From Mesorhizobium onobrychidis (GTDB lineage: Bacteria; Pseudomonadota; Alphaproteobacteria; Rhizobiales; Rhizobiaceae): a DNA stretch of 64,000 nucleotides. Below are positions 1 to 8,809 of the stretch, piece after piece. The stretch spans positions 5,499,501 through 5,563,500 of the forward strand of contig NZ_CP062229.1 of the NCBI RefSeq assembly GCF_024707545.1, given 5' to 3'. A program made the translations under genes and the position numbers. The stretch's first letter is position 1. Every line of letters begins with the position of its first letter. The notes beneath the pieces were generated by a model that saw nothing but the letters and a program-made list of their open reading frames with translations, was not told the origin of the DNA and did not search any database.

Positions 1-817
1 CCTCCGCAAGGGGCGGTCGGAATTCCAACTTCGATGACGAGCCCAGCACTTCGATGACAAACTCGGCCAGCTGTCGAATGCTCATTTCCACGTCGCTGCC
101 AACGTTGATCACTTCGTTCTCGTGCGCGCGCGTTCGATGAACCGCGATGCAAGCGTCAACCGTGTCGTCGACATAGCAGAAGGTGCGGGTCTGAGAACCG
201 TCCCCGTAAATCGTCAGGGGCTCGCCGCGCTGGGCTGCACGCACAAATCGCGGCAGAACGAAATCCTCGCTCTGACGTGGTCCGTAGGTGTTGAAGAAGC
301 GAAAAATGGTAAATGGCAGTCCAAACTCACGCTGAAAAGTGCGCAGATAGACCTCTCCAAGATTCTTCACCACTGCATACGGCAGACGTGAGTTAAGCGG
401 CGTGGTGCTCTCGTTTTGAGGAAACTCGAAAGGCTCGCCATACACCTCCGATGACGAAGCGAAGTAGACACGCTCGGCGCCGGTGTTCTTGCATAGCCTC
501 AGCACGTTCTCGATACCGGTGATGTCGCGCAGCACGAGCAACGGATTTGCCAAAGTCCGCTGCACACCGACCACGGCTGCGAAATGGAAGACGTGGGTGA
601 AATGGAAGCGGTAGAACAACGATGAGATGTCGTCGAAATCGTTCGCATCCGCCTTTACCACGGTCAGATTGCCCGCGTCTATTTGTACCTTGTCTCGACT
701 TCCGGTCGACAGGTTGTCAGCGACGACCACCTGGGTCTGAGGTAGCTTGACCAACGCGCGAGTGAGGGCACTGCCGATATTGCCCGCTCCACCAGTTACC
801 AGGATCGATTGCGTCAT
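1..817 (-). CDS. NAD-dependent nucleotide-sugar epimerase/dehydratase (partial, 3' end outside window)
   Basis: Extended short-chain dehydrogenase/reductase. The N-terminus (residues 8-14) carries the GGAGNIG dinucleotide-binding turn, and the active-site pair is seen as Y147-x3-K151 (YAVVK) with an upstream SSS run near residue 121. The line YGEP followed by a Thr/Pro-rich stretch is typical of UDP-glucose 4-epimerase and UDP-glucuronate decarboxylase-like enzymes. The start at 817 is preceded by a GAGGTGG ribosome-binding site. About 272 codons are present and the reading frame is still open at base 1, so the C-terminus is missing only because of the window edge. It diverges from the nucleotide-sugar dehydrogenase at 1143, so both probably supply sugars for a surface polysaccharide. 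The exact substrate cannot be read from the sequence. Confidence 0.9.
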   Translation of the reverse strand, partial: MTQSILVTGGAGNIGSALTRALVKLPQTQVVVADNLSTGSRDKVQIDAGNLTVVKADANDFDDISSLFYRFHFTHVFHFAAVVGVQRTLANPLLVLRDITGIENVLRLCKNTGAERVYFASSSEVYGEPFEFPQNESTTPLNSRLPYAVVKNLGEVYLRTFQREFGLPFTIFRFFNTYGPRQSEDFVLPRFVRAAQRGEPLTIYGDGSQTRTFCYVDDTVDACIAVHRTRAHENEVINVGSDVEMSIRQLAEFVIEVLGSSSKLEFRPPLAE

Positions 818-1142
818 AATGCCCACCTCAACCGAACAGTTTAATCGACTGACGCAATGTGCGTCCCTTCGCCAAACGCGGCATCTTCGATCTCGCGAGC
901 GAAGGTGGCTCCCAGATCCTTTAGGACGTCGCTTGAAAGTTAAATGTGGCAGCGCAAGATTTATTTGACAACGTGGCTTGGGGTAAGCACTTTGGCTGTT
1001 CTCCCAATGGTGCAATCCATGCTATTTTCAGCTCTGGGGTTGGCTAAGCGCATACATTTTGCTGATTGCTGTGAACTGCTTCCCCGCGGTAATTGAGGCG
1101 ATCCTTTATTGTCGACATTGAAGCGAAAGTTGCCAGCATCTC
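818..1142. other. Divergent intergenic region between two sugar-nucleotide genes
   Basis: This 325-base gap separates two divergently transcribed genes and must hold promoters for both. A TTGACA hexamer lies at 965-970 on the plus strand, but no good -10 box follows at 16-18 bases, so I do not assign a promoter. Short ORFs overlapping it have no family resemblance and poor codon use. Confidence 0.4.
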
Positions 1143-2483
1143 ATGCAGACTGCTCCAGACCTTCAGGAACTGGTTAACCGCATCCGAACGCGGGACTACA
1201 CCATTGGCATCATGGGCCTCGGCTACGTTGGTTTGCCGCTCGCCATGATCTCGCTGGACGCGGGGTTCAAAGTCATCGGTTTCGACATCGACGCGTCTCG
1301 GGTTGCACTTCTTAACCGCGGAGAAACCGGCATAGATCATTTGCCTGGTGCTGCCATCAAAGTGGCTGTCGACAGCAAGCGGTTTCGCGCCACCAGCGAT
1401 TTCGCCGACCTAAGCGAACCCGACGCGATCTTGATAGCGGTGCCAACGCCGCTTACCAAAAACCGGGAGCCGAACCTGTCGTTCGTCGAAAACAGCGCAC
1501 GTGCGATCGCGGAGCGGCTGCGCCCTGGTCAACTTGTCGTTCTGGAGTCGACGACCTGGCCAGGAACGACGCGAGAGGTCGTGCAGCCGCTGCTCGAGGC
1601 GACGAATCTTTCTCTAGGAAAGGACTTTTTTCTCGCCTATTCGCCCGAACGGGTGGACCCAGGCAACGACGTACACACCACCGCCACAGTTGCAAAGGTG
1701 ATAGGCGCCGACGACCCATCGTCCCTACAGGTTGCCAAGGAACTGTACGACCAGATCATCGTGCAAACCGTTCCCGTGGCCTCCACCGCAACGGCAGAGG
1801 CTGTGAAGCTGACCGAGAACATATTTCGCTCTGTGAACATTGCGTTGGTCAATGAGCTAAAGGTGATTTTTGACAGGATGGGCATCGACGTCTGGGAGGT
1901 GATCGAAGCCGCCAAGACCAAGCCGTTCGGATATATGGCGTTTTATCCAGGCCCAGGCCTCGGCGGGCACTGCATCCCGATCGACCCATTCTACCTGACA
2001 TGGAAGGCAAGAGAGTACGAAGTAACAACGCGCTTCATCGAACTTGCCGGTGAAATCAACACGAACATGCCGCATTATGTGGTCGCCCGCCTTGTGGAGG
2101 CGTTGGACCAGCGAGCCAGCCGCGGCCTGAGCGGTTCGCGGATCTTGGTGATCGGGATGTCCTACAAGAAAAACGTGGGTGACACACGAGAAAGCCCATC
2201 GTTGAAGCTGATCGACATCATGGAGCGACGCGGGGCAGTCGTTGATTACCACGACCCCTATGTACCGGAAATACCCGGAACAAGAGAGTACGCCACCCTG
2301 GCAGGTCGCTCCTCTGTGGATATCTGCGCTAGCAGTTTGGCATCGTATGATGCCGTTGTCATCTCGACAGATCATGATGCGATTGATTGGCAGAACATCA
2401 CCAAGCACGCAAAGCTGGTGCTCGATACCAGAAATGCTTGTGCGCGTAGTCAGTCACGCACCGACAACGTCGTAAAGGCATAA
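1143..2483 (+). CDS. UDP-N-acetylglucosamine/mannosamine 6-dehydrogenase-like nucleotide-sugar dehydrogenase
   Basis: 446-residue enzyme of the UDP-glucose/UDP-ManNAc dehydrogenase family, which oxidises a nucleotide sugar to the uronic acid with two NAD. The N-terminal Rossmann motif GLGYVGLPLA starts near residue 26. The catalytic cysteine is C277 in the motif GGHCIPIDPFYL, and the C-terminal UDP-binding domain has the family pattern GMSYKKNVGDTRESP. The GPGLGGHCIPIDPFYL context is closer to the WbpA/TviB/WecC branch, acting on N-acetylated sugars, than to plain Ugd. It faces the epimerase at 817 and is followed by convergent surface-polysaccharide genes. The UDP-GlcNAc versus UDP-ManNAc choice is inference from motif style only. 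Confidence 0.93.
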   Translation: MQTAPDLQELVNRIRTRDYTIGIMGLGYVGLPLAMISLDAGFKVIGFDIDASRVALLNRGETGIDHLPGAAIKVAVDSKRFRATSDFADLSEPDAILIAVPTPLTKNREPNLSFVENSARAIAERLRPGQLVVLESTTWPGTTREVVQPLLEATNLSLGKDFFLAYSPERVDPGNDVHTTATVAKVIGADDPSSLQVAKELYDQIIVQTVPVASTATAEAVKLTENIFRSVNIALVNELKVIFDRMGIDVWEVIEAAKTKPFGYMAFYPGPGLGGHCIPIDPFYLTWKAREYEVTTRFIELAGEINTNMPHYVVARLVEALDQRASRGLSGSRILVIGMSYKKNVGDTRESPSLKLIDIMERRGAVVDYHDPYVPEIPGTREYATLAGRSSVDICASSLASYDAVVISTDHDAIDWQNITKHAKLVLDTRNACARSQSRTDNVVKA

Positions 2484-2691
2484 GCGGCCCGGCTTGCGCA
2501 CTGGCTTGGTCAACCTGCTATCGACAACGTCGAATGGTTTAATACGTCGAGCGGTTGAATTCATTCAGCGCATCGCATTTTTCCCGGACTTGAGCGTCGA
2601 GGCATGAGCGCCCGCGCAGCGGTGTAGACAGGTGGTGCCGGACGAGGTCGCTACGGTTCATGCGGCGCCGGCCGATGCTCACCCCTCCCCG

Positions 2692-4974
2692 TCAGCGGGC
2701 CTTTTGGTCGCCATCAGCATCCTCGCCGACCGCGTCATTCCGCCAGACATGGATCGCTTCGAATGCGTCCCATGCGATCGACACGATGTCGAGATCCCCG
2801 TCACCGTCGAGGTCGACCGTCCTTGCTCCCAGATGGCTTTCCATCCCTTCGCCGACCAGCTGCTCGATGAACCGTCCCCCACCCAGATTATGCCAGCTCG
2901 AGAGGCGAAGTGCGCCGCGATGCTCGCCCATGATAAGATCCGGCCTGCCGTCCCCAGTCATATCGGACACTGAAAGGCTATTAAGGGAACCGCGCGAGGT
3001 GATTTCGTGTTGCTCCCAGTCGGAGGAGCTGTCGCCGGGGTTGTGCCACCAATACGCCTTAGCGCTGTCGGCTTTGCCATTTTCCTCGGTCACGACGATG
3101 TCCGCACGTCCATCGCCATCAAGATCGGCGGCCGCGACGCGGTCGGGATAGACCATTTCAGGAACTTTTCCAACATGCCGAAGCTCCCAGTCTGGCGAGC
3201 CGTCACCTGGATTGCGCCACCATGCGACCGTCTTTGCATCGCCGGTCGTGGCGACAAGGTCAAGTAGACCGTCGCCATCGATATCGGCGAATGCGATCCC
3301 TTCATCAGACGCTTCGGCGCAGATGCGGGTGCGCGGCCATGGCTCGACTGTTGGATCGTCAGGACTCTGAAAATAGAAAACCCCACCGCCACTCGAGACC
3401 GCCAGCTCCGGCTTCCCACCTTTTACGACCTGGGCTAGCGCATGGCCCTGAGAGCCGAGCTCATGACTGGCGGCGGGAACCTCTCCGATCCCGTGCTCTT
3501 CAAAGCGGCGCGCTTCAATGTCCTCGGCATGGAGCCACACCAGGTGCAGCGCCCTGCCTCCGCCGCGCTGTGCTATGACCTCCCCGCGCCCGTCACCATC
3601 GAGATCCAGGGCTGCGACCGCGTCCACACCCTCGGCAAGCGGGGTCCGTTCCCATTCTGTGTTCCAGGCTTCGGACGGTTGACGGTACCAGAACGGACCC
3701 GAGATGATGTCAGTGAGATCATCACCATCCATGGCGGAAAAAGCGATCCCAAAGGAGCGGACGTGCCCGTTCGTGATGCGATGATAGGTCCAGCGGTCGA
3801 GGCGGACCGATGCAGGCGGATCCAGCCGATTGATCCACACTCTGACAGGCGGGTTGCCCACCCAGTTCGCCCCATAGATGTCAAAATCGCCGTCCCTGTC
3901 GACATCGGCGACGACGCCGTTGTGGAGACCCACATCGTCGATCACTTGACGGGCCCAGCGCGTTCCTCGCCCGTCGATATTGTAATGGATCGCGAGTTTG
4001 CGCTCCTCGGTCGTATGCATCTGCCCGACCACGACATCGTTGTCCCCGTCTCCGTCCATGTCGGCTGCCTGCAGCGTATGGGCGCCCGCGACAGAAGGCT
4101 GAATGACATGGCGGATCCAGCGGCCCGTCGGTCCGGCGAGCGGCTGGAACCAGGCGACGTCGTCAGTGTGCTCGGAACTTGAAGTCAGAATGTCGGCGCG
4201 GCCGTCCTGGTCAAGGTCGGTGACGAGCGCCTTGAATGCAGGATTGAACGGACCAAGCTCGTAGCTGCGCCATAGTGCTGCATCGCGTGCTGCCGCTGCG
4301 CCTGGATTCGACGCCCATACTCCGTGCAGGACGAGATCGACATCAGCATCGCCGTCAATATCACCGATTGCCATTCCCTCTTCGCCAAGGTTGAAGAAGA
4401 ACAAGCCCACGCGGGTCCAGGAGCTGGGGCTTTCTTGGAAGAAAATCATCACTTCGCCAGGCGCCCGAACGACGATATCAACGAGGCCGTCCCCGTCGAA
4501 ATCAGCCGCCTTGATGTCTTTGCCCCAGCTGCCGACTGCACCGATTTCCCGACGCTTCCAGCTGGGACCGTGGGTCGGGTTACCATTCGGCCGCGGGTTC
4601 TCGAACCAGACGAGATTGACAGCATCGGGCCCATCGGCCGTGACGATGTCGGGATCACCGTCCCCATCGATGTCGGCAAGCACGCCGTCGGTGGTGAACT
4701 CGACGCGGGGCCTCGCGATTACGGTGTGAACCAGATCGGGCCACCGCCACCAAGACATCGCATCCTCAGGGAAGCCGCCAAGAACGAAATCTAGTCGACT
4801 ATCGCCGTCTATATCGCCAACAAGCTTTACGTCTCCTGAATAGGGGGCAATCTCTTTGCGTTCAAAAACAAGACCCGACTCTAGAATTTCTTCGGCAGGT
4901 CCCTGTCCCTGAGCGGCCTCGCAACTTGCGAGGGTGTACCCGATCATCAGGACCGCGATCAGGCGGCCGAACAT
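2692..4974 (-). CDS. FG-GAP/VCBS repeat lipoprotein (calcium-type beta-propeller)
   Basis: 760-residue predicted lipoprotein. The first residues (MFGRLIAVLMIGYTLASC) are a signal peptide with lipobox LASC, so the chosen start is 4974 and not the longer in-frame extension to 5124, which would run inside the upstream gene. The start codon lies one base after the TAG of the deacetylase, implying translational coupling. The rest is at least 13 repeats of the type DxDGDGxxDIV, the calcium-binding loop of FG-GAP/VCBS integrin-like propellers, spaced 40-60 residues apart. Such proteins sit on the cell surface or in the periplasm and often bind carbohydrate or act in adhesion. No catalytic domain is visible. 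Partnership with the deacetylase in polysaccharide modification is inferred from operon structure. Confidence 0.85.
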   Translation of the reverse strand: MFGRLIAVLMIGYTLASCEAAQGQGPAEEILESGLVFERKEIAPYSGDVKLVGDIDGDSRLDFVLGGFPEDAMSWWRWPDLVHTVIARPRVEFTTDGVLADIDGDGDPDIVTADGPDAVNLVWFENPRPNGNPTHGPSWKRREIGAVGSWGKDIKAADFDGDGLVDIVVRAPGEVMIFFQESPSSWTRVGLFFFNLGEEGMAIGDIDGDADVDLVLHGVWASNPGAAAARDAALWRSYELGPFNPAFKALVTDLDQDGRADILTSSSEHTDDVAWFQPLAGPTGRWIRHVIQPSVAGAHTLQAADMDGDGDNDVVVGQMHTTEERKLAIHYNIDGRGTRWARQVIDDVGLHNGVVADVDRDGDFDIYGANWVGNPPVRVWINRLDPPASVRLDRWTYHRITNGHVRSFGIAFSAMDGDDLTDIISGPFWYRQPSEAWNTEWERTPLAEGVDAVAALDLDGDGRGEVIAQRGGGRALHLVWLHAEDIEARRFEEHGIGEVPAASHELGSQGHALAQVVKGGKPELAVSSGGGVFYFQSPDDPTVEPWPRTRICAEASDEGIAFADIDGDGLLDLVATTGDAKTVAWWRNPGDGSPDWELRHVGKVPEMVYPDRVAAADLDGDGRADIVVTEENGKADSAKAYWWHNPGDSSSDWEQHEITSRGSLNSLSVSDMTGDGRPDLIMGEHRGALRLSSWHNLGGGRFIEQLVGEGMESHLGARTVDLDGDGDLDIVSIAWDAFEAIHVWRNDAVGEDADGDQKAR

Positions 4975-4975
4975 G

Positions 4976-5800
4976 CTAAATGTTGATTTCGTAGCGTGTG
5001 AACATTTCGTAGTCGGCCAGCAACCGCCCGACGAAATCTCCCCCCGACAAGTCCGACAGCGTCCGCCATTCATCTTGGTTCTCCAGGCGCTGCATCTGCG
5101 ACGCATGCGCCGCCAGCGCTTCACGCTTTACGCCGATAACATCGCCAACATAGGCGAGGCTATTGAGCGTGGACGGCGCCCGCAGCCCTGCCGCCGTCTT
5201 GATCGTCTGCCGCAAAGTAACACGCCACATATTCGGCAAATCGCCCCACAGACTTGTCCATGGCCAATGGTACCAATACCAGACTGGATACTCGAATACC
5301 GTGACAGGGCGACCATAGGCACGAAGCGCCGCGCGAACTGCTGCATTGACGGCGACATGATCGGAAGTCGGATCCTTTGCATGGTTCACGAAAACGCTCT
5401 GCGGCCGCCATGAGTTGAGCATCGACACGACCGCATCTGTTATCTCATGAACGTGATGATTGGCCGCCCCGTCTGGAAGGCGTAAGAATGTAACACTTTC
5501 GGATGATGCGCCCAGACGATGAACTGCTTCTATGGCTTCGGCCTCGCGTGTCGCCCGCAAGGTTTCAGGATGCATAAGGTGGCGATGAGACGCGGCGCCA
5601 TCGGTGACGAAAACAAAACGGACCTGGGCGCCCGAGGCAATCTTTTTGGCCGCAACGCCACCGCAACCCAGCGTCTCGTCATCCGGATGGGGCGCAACAA
5701 TGACAGCCGACGCTGACCAGTCGCCTATCTCAAACGGCCTAAGTCGCAGTCGCAATTGACTATCAAGCATGGTGCTGAAGGTCCGCCTAATGGTCCACAT
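4976..5800 (-). CDS. PIG-L/LmbE family N-acetylglucosaminyl deacetylase-like protein
   Basis: 274-residue zinc-dependent deacetylase of the PIG-L family. The metal-binding signature PHPDDE is at residues 37-42, followed by a glycine-rich GCGG, and the later DPTSDHVAV segment supplies the third ligand histidine. The family removes N-acetyl groups from GlcNAc-type sugars in glycolipids, mycothiol precursors and antibiotics. No signal peptide is seen, so action in the cytoplasm is likely. Its stop codon lies one base before the start of the VCBS repeat lipoprotein, so the two form one minus-strand unit. The neighbouring sugar-nucleotide enzymes and flippase suggest a role in polysaccharide or lipid-linked sugar modification. 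Confidence 0.88.
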   Translation of the reverse strand: MWTIRRTFSTMLDSQLRLRLRPFEIGDWSASAVIVAPHPDDETLGCGGVAAKKIASGAQVRFVFVTDGAASHRHLMHPETLRATREAEAIEAVHRLGASSESVTFLRLPDGAANHHVHEITDAVVSMLNSWRPQSVFVNHAKDPTSDHVAVNAAVRAALRAYGRPVTVFEYPVWYWYHWPWTSLWGDLPNMWRVTLRQTIKTAAGLRAPSTLNSLAYVGDVIGVKREALAAHASQMQRLENQDEWRTLSDLSGGDFVGRLLADYEMFTRYEINI

Positions 5801-5906
5801 TGGTGCGCTTCCATCATCCGTTCGCTCGCGTTGTTGAACGCGGATCGCCCATGGTAACAGAACTCACGGGCGTTCGAGACCCGTGTTTGCTGGCGGGGAA
5901 GACTTT

Positions 5907-6187
5907 ATGAAAGTGGGTATCCTCGCGGGGGATTTGTGCCACTGCTGGCCGAGGAAACAGAGAGCCGTCCCAAGCCGATGGTCGAGATCGGTCCGATGCC
6001 GATGCTGTGGCACATCATGATGCACTACCGCCGCTACGGCCATCGCGACTTTGCCATCGCGCTCGGATACAAGGGCGAGTACATCAAGCGCTGGTTCAGC
6101 GATTACATTCCCTTGAACGGCAGCTTGACGGTCCACGCCGCAACCCGGGGATGTGAAACGCCACGCTGCGTGACTGGCGTGCGCTGA
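5907..6187 (+). pseudogene. Remnant of glucose-1-phosphate cytidylyltransferase (RfbF-like), frameshifted and truncated
   Basis: An ATG at 5907 opens MKVGILAG, the start of the nucleotidyltransferase signature, but a missing base in the G run near 5930 shifts the frame. The continuation, in the frame beginning at 5936, reads AEETESRPKPMVEIG then PMLWHIMMHYRRYGH, which matches the N-terminal quarter of RfbF/DdhA-type cytidylyltransferases. The key GGxGTRL loop is altered to a GFVPL-like sequence. Homology ends near residue 75 (LNGSLTVH) and the rest of the roughly 257-residue enzyme is absent. The gene is therefore non-functional. It suggests the locus once made a CDP-sugar. Confidence 0.8.
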
Positions 6188-6812
6188 AAGAGATGTCGAG
6201 CAGGGATATAGCCTGGAAAGGTCACCGCCGAGCGGACCGAGACAGCTGCTAAGCCCGCTTCTTGATCGCCTGCGCGGGTGGGCGTGTGGAACGCGGGATG
6301 GTCAATCGGTAATCAGGCTGCACCAAACAGACATACGCCGTTTGGGGACGTTTACGTTCCCACGCTCCGGCGTAAGGTTTGGCACGATGCACTCGAACGA
6401 ATTCCAATCCCAGCAACGCGCCCGCCGCGATGACATCAGGATATCAGCCGTAACACCGCCTAATTTGATTGCGCTACAAAGAGGATCTCCAGAGGAGCTG
6501 CCTATGACCAATAAGAACTGGATGCAGCCACCCTTCCTCTCCAACCACGGTATCCTCAGCCATGGGTGCTTGTGGGGGGTGGAATAGAATGACGAGCAAG
6601 CACGCGAAACGCCGTCCGTGTCCCGCGACGGCTCTGCGTTCGCGAGGTTCCAGCTCGACAAACGATAGCTGGAGAGAGGTCGACGGCTCTCCTTTTTATT
6701 CACGTAGACCAGCCCAGATCGCTAGCGGCGCAGCCGTGAGACGAAGACGGAAAGCCTTGGCTGCGCGATCGAAAGTCGCAGGCCTGTCTGCCAACGGGCA
6801 AAGAGACGTGCG
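6188..6812. other. Degenerate intergenic stretch downstream of the cytidylyltransferase remnant
   Basis: About 625 bases with only short overlapping ORFs on both strands, none showing a recognisable family or a good ribosome-binding site with consistent codon use. It sits between a gene remnant and a functional flippase gene, so it probably represents decayed polysaccharide genes. No RNA gene, insertion sequence end or clear promoter was seen. Confidence 0.4.
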
Positions 6813-8258
6813 ATGACATCGATCGGCGCGAAGATTGTCAGCGGCGCAGCCTGGGCAGCAGTCGAAACATGGGGTCGGCAAGCAGCCATGTTTGCCGTTT
6901 TTGTCGTATTGGCCAGGCATCTCGGACCTGAAGCATTCGGCCTCGCCGCCCTCTCCATGGTTGTACCCGTCATTCTTGCTGTTCCGGTCACGATCGGAAT
7001 ACCGGAGGCACTCATCCAGCATCCTAAAATTGAGCCCTTACACTTTGACTCGGCTTTCTGGCTTCTCACCGCGACCGGCGCGGTGATTAGCGGGCTCATC
7101 TGGATGTCTGCCGGTTTGATTGCTGCAGCGTTCGGACAGCCCATTCTCGAAGATCTCATCCGCTGGAGCAGCGTGGTCGTCGTAATTCAGGCCCTCTCGT
7201 CGGTACCTGCGGCTGTGTTGAAGCGCCAACTCGAGTTCCGCTTGTTCGCGTTGCGTACACTTGCCGGCACCGTCGTCGGCGGCACACTCGGCATCGTCTT
7301 GGCAATAGCCGGTTTCGGCGTATGGAGCATGATTTGGATGCACCTTGCAAAAGCGGCTGTGGAAACCGCTGTCCTTCTCCTTGGCAGTTCTTGGCGGCCC
7401 GGTCTGACCTTCTCCTATGCAAAGGTTCGTGACCTATTAGGATTTGGCGGCCCGCTTATCGTCCAGACTTTTTGGAGTTTTTTGAACGAGGAAATTCCAA
7501 AGGTCCTACTCGGTACGTTCCTCGGCCCCCATGCGGTCGGAGTCTATGCTCTCGCCCGTCGTCCGCTCGACCTTCTGGTGCAAGTATTCCTCAGTCCGCT
7601 GATGGCTGTCACTATGCCCACCGTGGCACGGATTCAAGATCAACCCGAAAAGATCGACCGTTTCTTCAACACGACCGTCCGCATGGCCGGGATAGCGGGA
7701 TTTCCTGCGTTCATAGGATTTGCCGCGATCGCACCGATCGCGGTTCCCTTTATCTTCGGCCCGCAATGGGCCAGCGGGGTCGTCGCTGTCCAGATTCTCA
7801 TGCTGCTGGGCCTGCAACGCACGATTGACAGCCTCTGCGCGTTTACGATCCTTGCAATGGGTCACTCCAGGTTGATCCTGAAGTTGAACATAGCCTACTC
7901 TGTTGTCGCAACGATGCTGTTGTCCGTCACTGCGCAGATCAGCCTTGAGATGACAATGGTGGCGCTCGTAGCCTGCAGCCTGGTCCTCCTACCAATCTTC
8001 CTCTTCTACGCTCAGCGCATCGCGCGTATCGACGTGCTGAGACCCCTTGAGATCTTCCCACGACTGGCTCTCGCCGCCCTCCTGATGTTCGGCGCCGTCA
8101 GCGCGTGGCTACGCAGCGCGCCTGAGCACGCCGCCCAGGAGACGCTCCTTATTGGCGCAATTGTCCTTGGAGCCTCTGTCTATGGTACGGCTCTCTTTGT
8201 GCTGGTGCGCTCTGACCTGTTCAATGCGCGAGACTTGTTCCTCAGGCTTCGCGGCTAG
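6813..8258 (+). CDS. Wzx-like polysaccharide flippase (MOP superfamily, PST family)
   Basis: 481-residue polytopic membrane protein with about 12-14 hydrophobic segments spread over its whole length. The N-terminus (SGAAWAAVETWGRQAAMFAVFVVLARHLGP split over residues 9-38) is typical of lipopolysaccharide/exopolysaccharide translocases that move lipid-linked sugar across the inner membrane. The length agrees with the family (about 420-500). It is the last gene of the polysaccharide segment and stands alone on the plus strand, preceded by decayed sequence. Its substrate is presumably a repeat unit or lipid-linked sugar assembled by linked or unlinked glycosyltransferases, none of which is in the window. 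Confidence 0.88.
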   Translation: MTSIGAKIVSGAAWAAVETWGRQAAMFAVFVVLARHLGPEAFGLAALSMVVPVILAVPVTIGIPEALIQHPKIEPLHFDSAFWLLTATGAVISGLIWMSAGLIAAAFGQPILEDLIRWSSVVVVIQALSSVPAAVLKRQLEFRLFALRTLAGTVVGGTLGIVLAIAGFGVWSMIWMHLAKAAVETAVLLLGSSWRPGLTFSYAKVRDLLGFGGPLIVQTFWSFLNEEIPKVLLGTFLGPHAVGVYALARRPLDLLVQVFLSPLMAVTMPTVARIQDQPEKIDRFFNTTVRMAGIAGFPAFIGFAAIAPIAVPFIFGPQWASGVVAVQILMLLGLQRTIDSLCAFTILAMGHSRLILKLNIAYSVVATMLLSVTAQISLEMTMVALVACSLVLLPIFLFYAQRIARIDVLRPLEIFPRLALAALLMFGAVSAWLRSAPEHAAQETLLIGAIVLGASVYGTALFVLVRSDLFNARDLFLRLRG

Positions 8259-8809
8259 TTTGGTATCGGGCGCGGCCTGTAGATGCGGGATTTCGAGGTG
8301 CCGATACTACCCTCCATCCTTTTTGATGCACCTTGGGCCCGCTTTGGCCGGAGCACGGAATGCCTGCGACTTCGCTGGTGTGCCGGGAAAGGGCAACGGG
8401 AAATGGGAGAAGACCTTGGGCATCCCGCGCTGCAGCAAGGGTTTGCGAGATCGAACCGCTTTCCCAAACCGCAACCGCGTCTATCGGCGGAATACCGAAT
8501 CGGCCGGCTGAGCCGTCGTTATCGGATCGGCATGACGATGCACAATCTTCCAGATCCATCCTCTGGGTGAAAGACACTCGTCGCTCTGATCCGGACTGGC
8601 AACTCCCGCAGGTCAACATGCTGTGTGTCCGCAGCGGTGAAGCAATTCCCCTAACTGCGAAGTAGTGCAGGTTGGCTTGGTCAGTATAGTACGGCGTGAG
8701 ACACGGTTCGCGACAGCGTTTTGAGACGGCTCAGTAAATGGCCCCCCTCCACTCCAGACGGTCCTACGGCTCCGGTACCAAGCACTGGAGCTACAGAATT
8801 GCTGCTGAG
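8259..8809. other. Convergent intergenic region between flippase and tssH
   Basis: 551 bases between the stop codons of a plus-strand flippase and the minus-strand tssH. Several short ORFs are open here but none resembles a protein family or has a convincing start. I see no terminator hairpin with a T run and no mobile element end. It marks the border between the polysaccharide and T6SS regions. Confidence 0.4.

Noticed and set aside
965-1000. TTGACA box upstream of the sugar dehydrogenase
   Set aside because: No matching -10 box at 16-18 bases, so no promoter was called.
4975-5124. In-frame 50-codon extension of the VCBS lipoprotein
   Set aside because: It overlaps the deacetylase coding region and would bury the lipoprotein signal; the start at 4974 is coupled to the deacetylase stop.
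6302-6703. Minus-strand 133-codon ORF in the decayed polysaccharide stretch
   Set aside because: No family resemblance, no ribosome-binding site and atypical composition.
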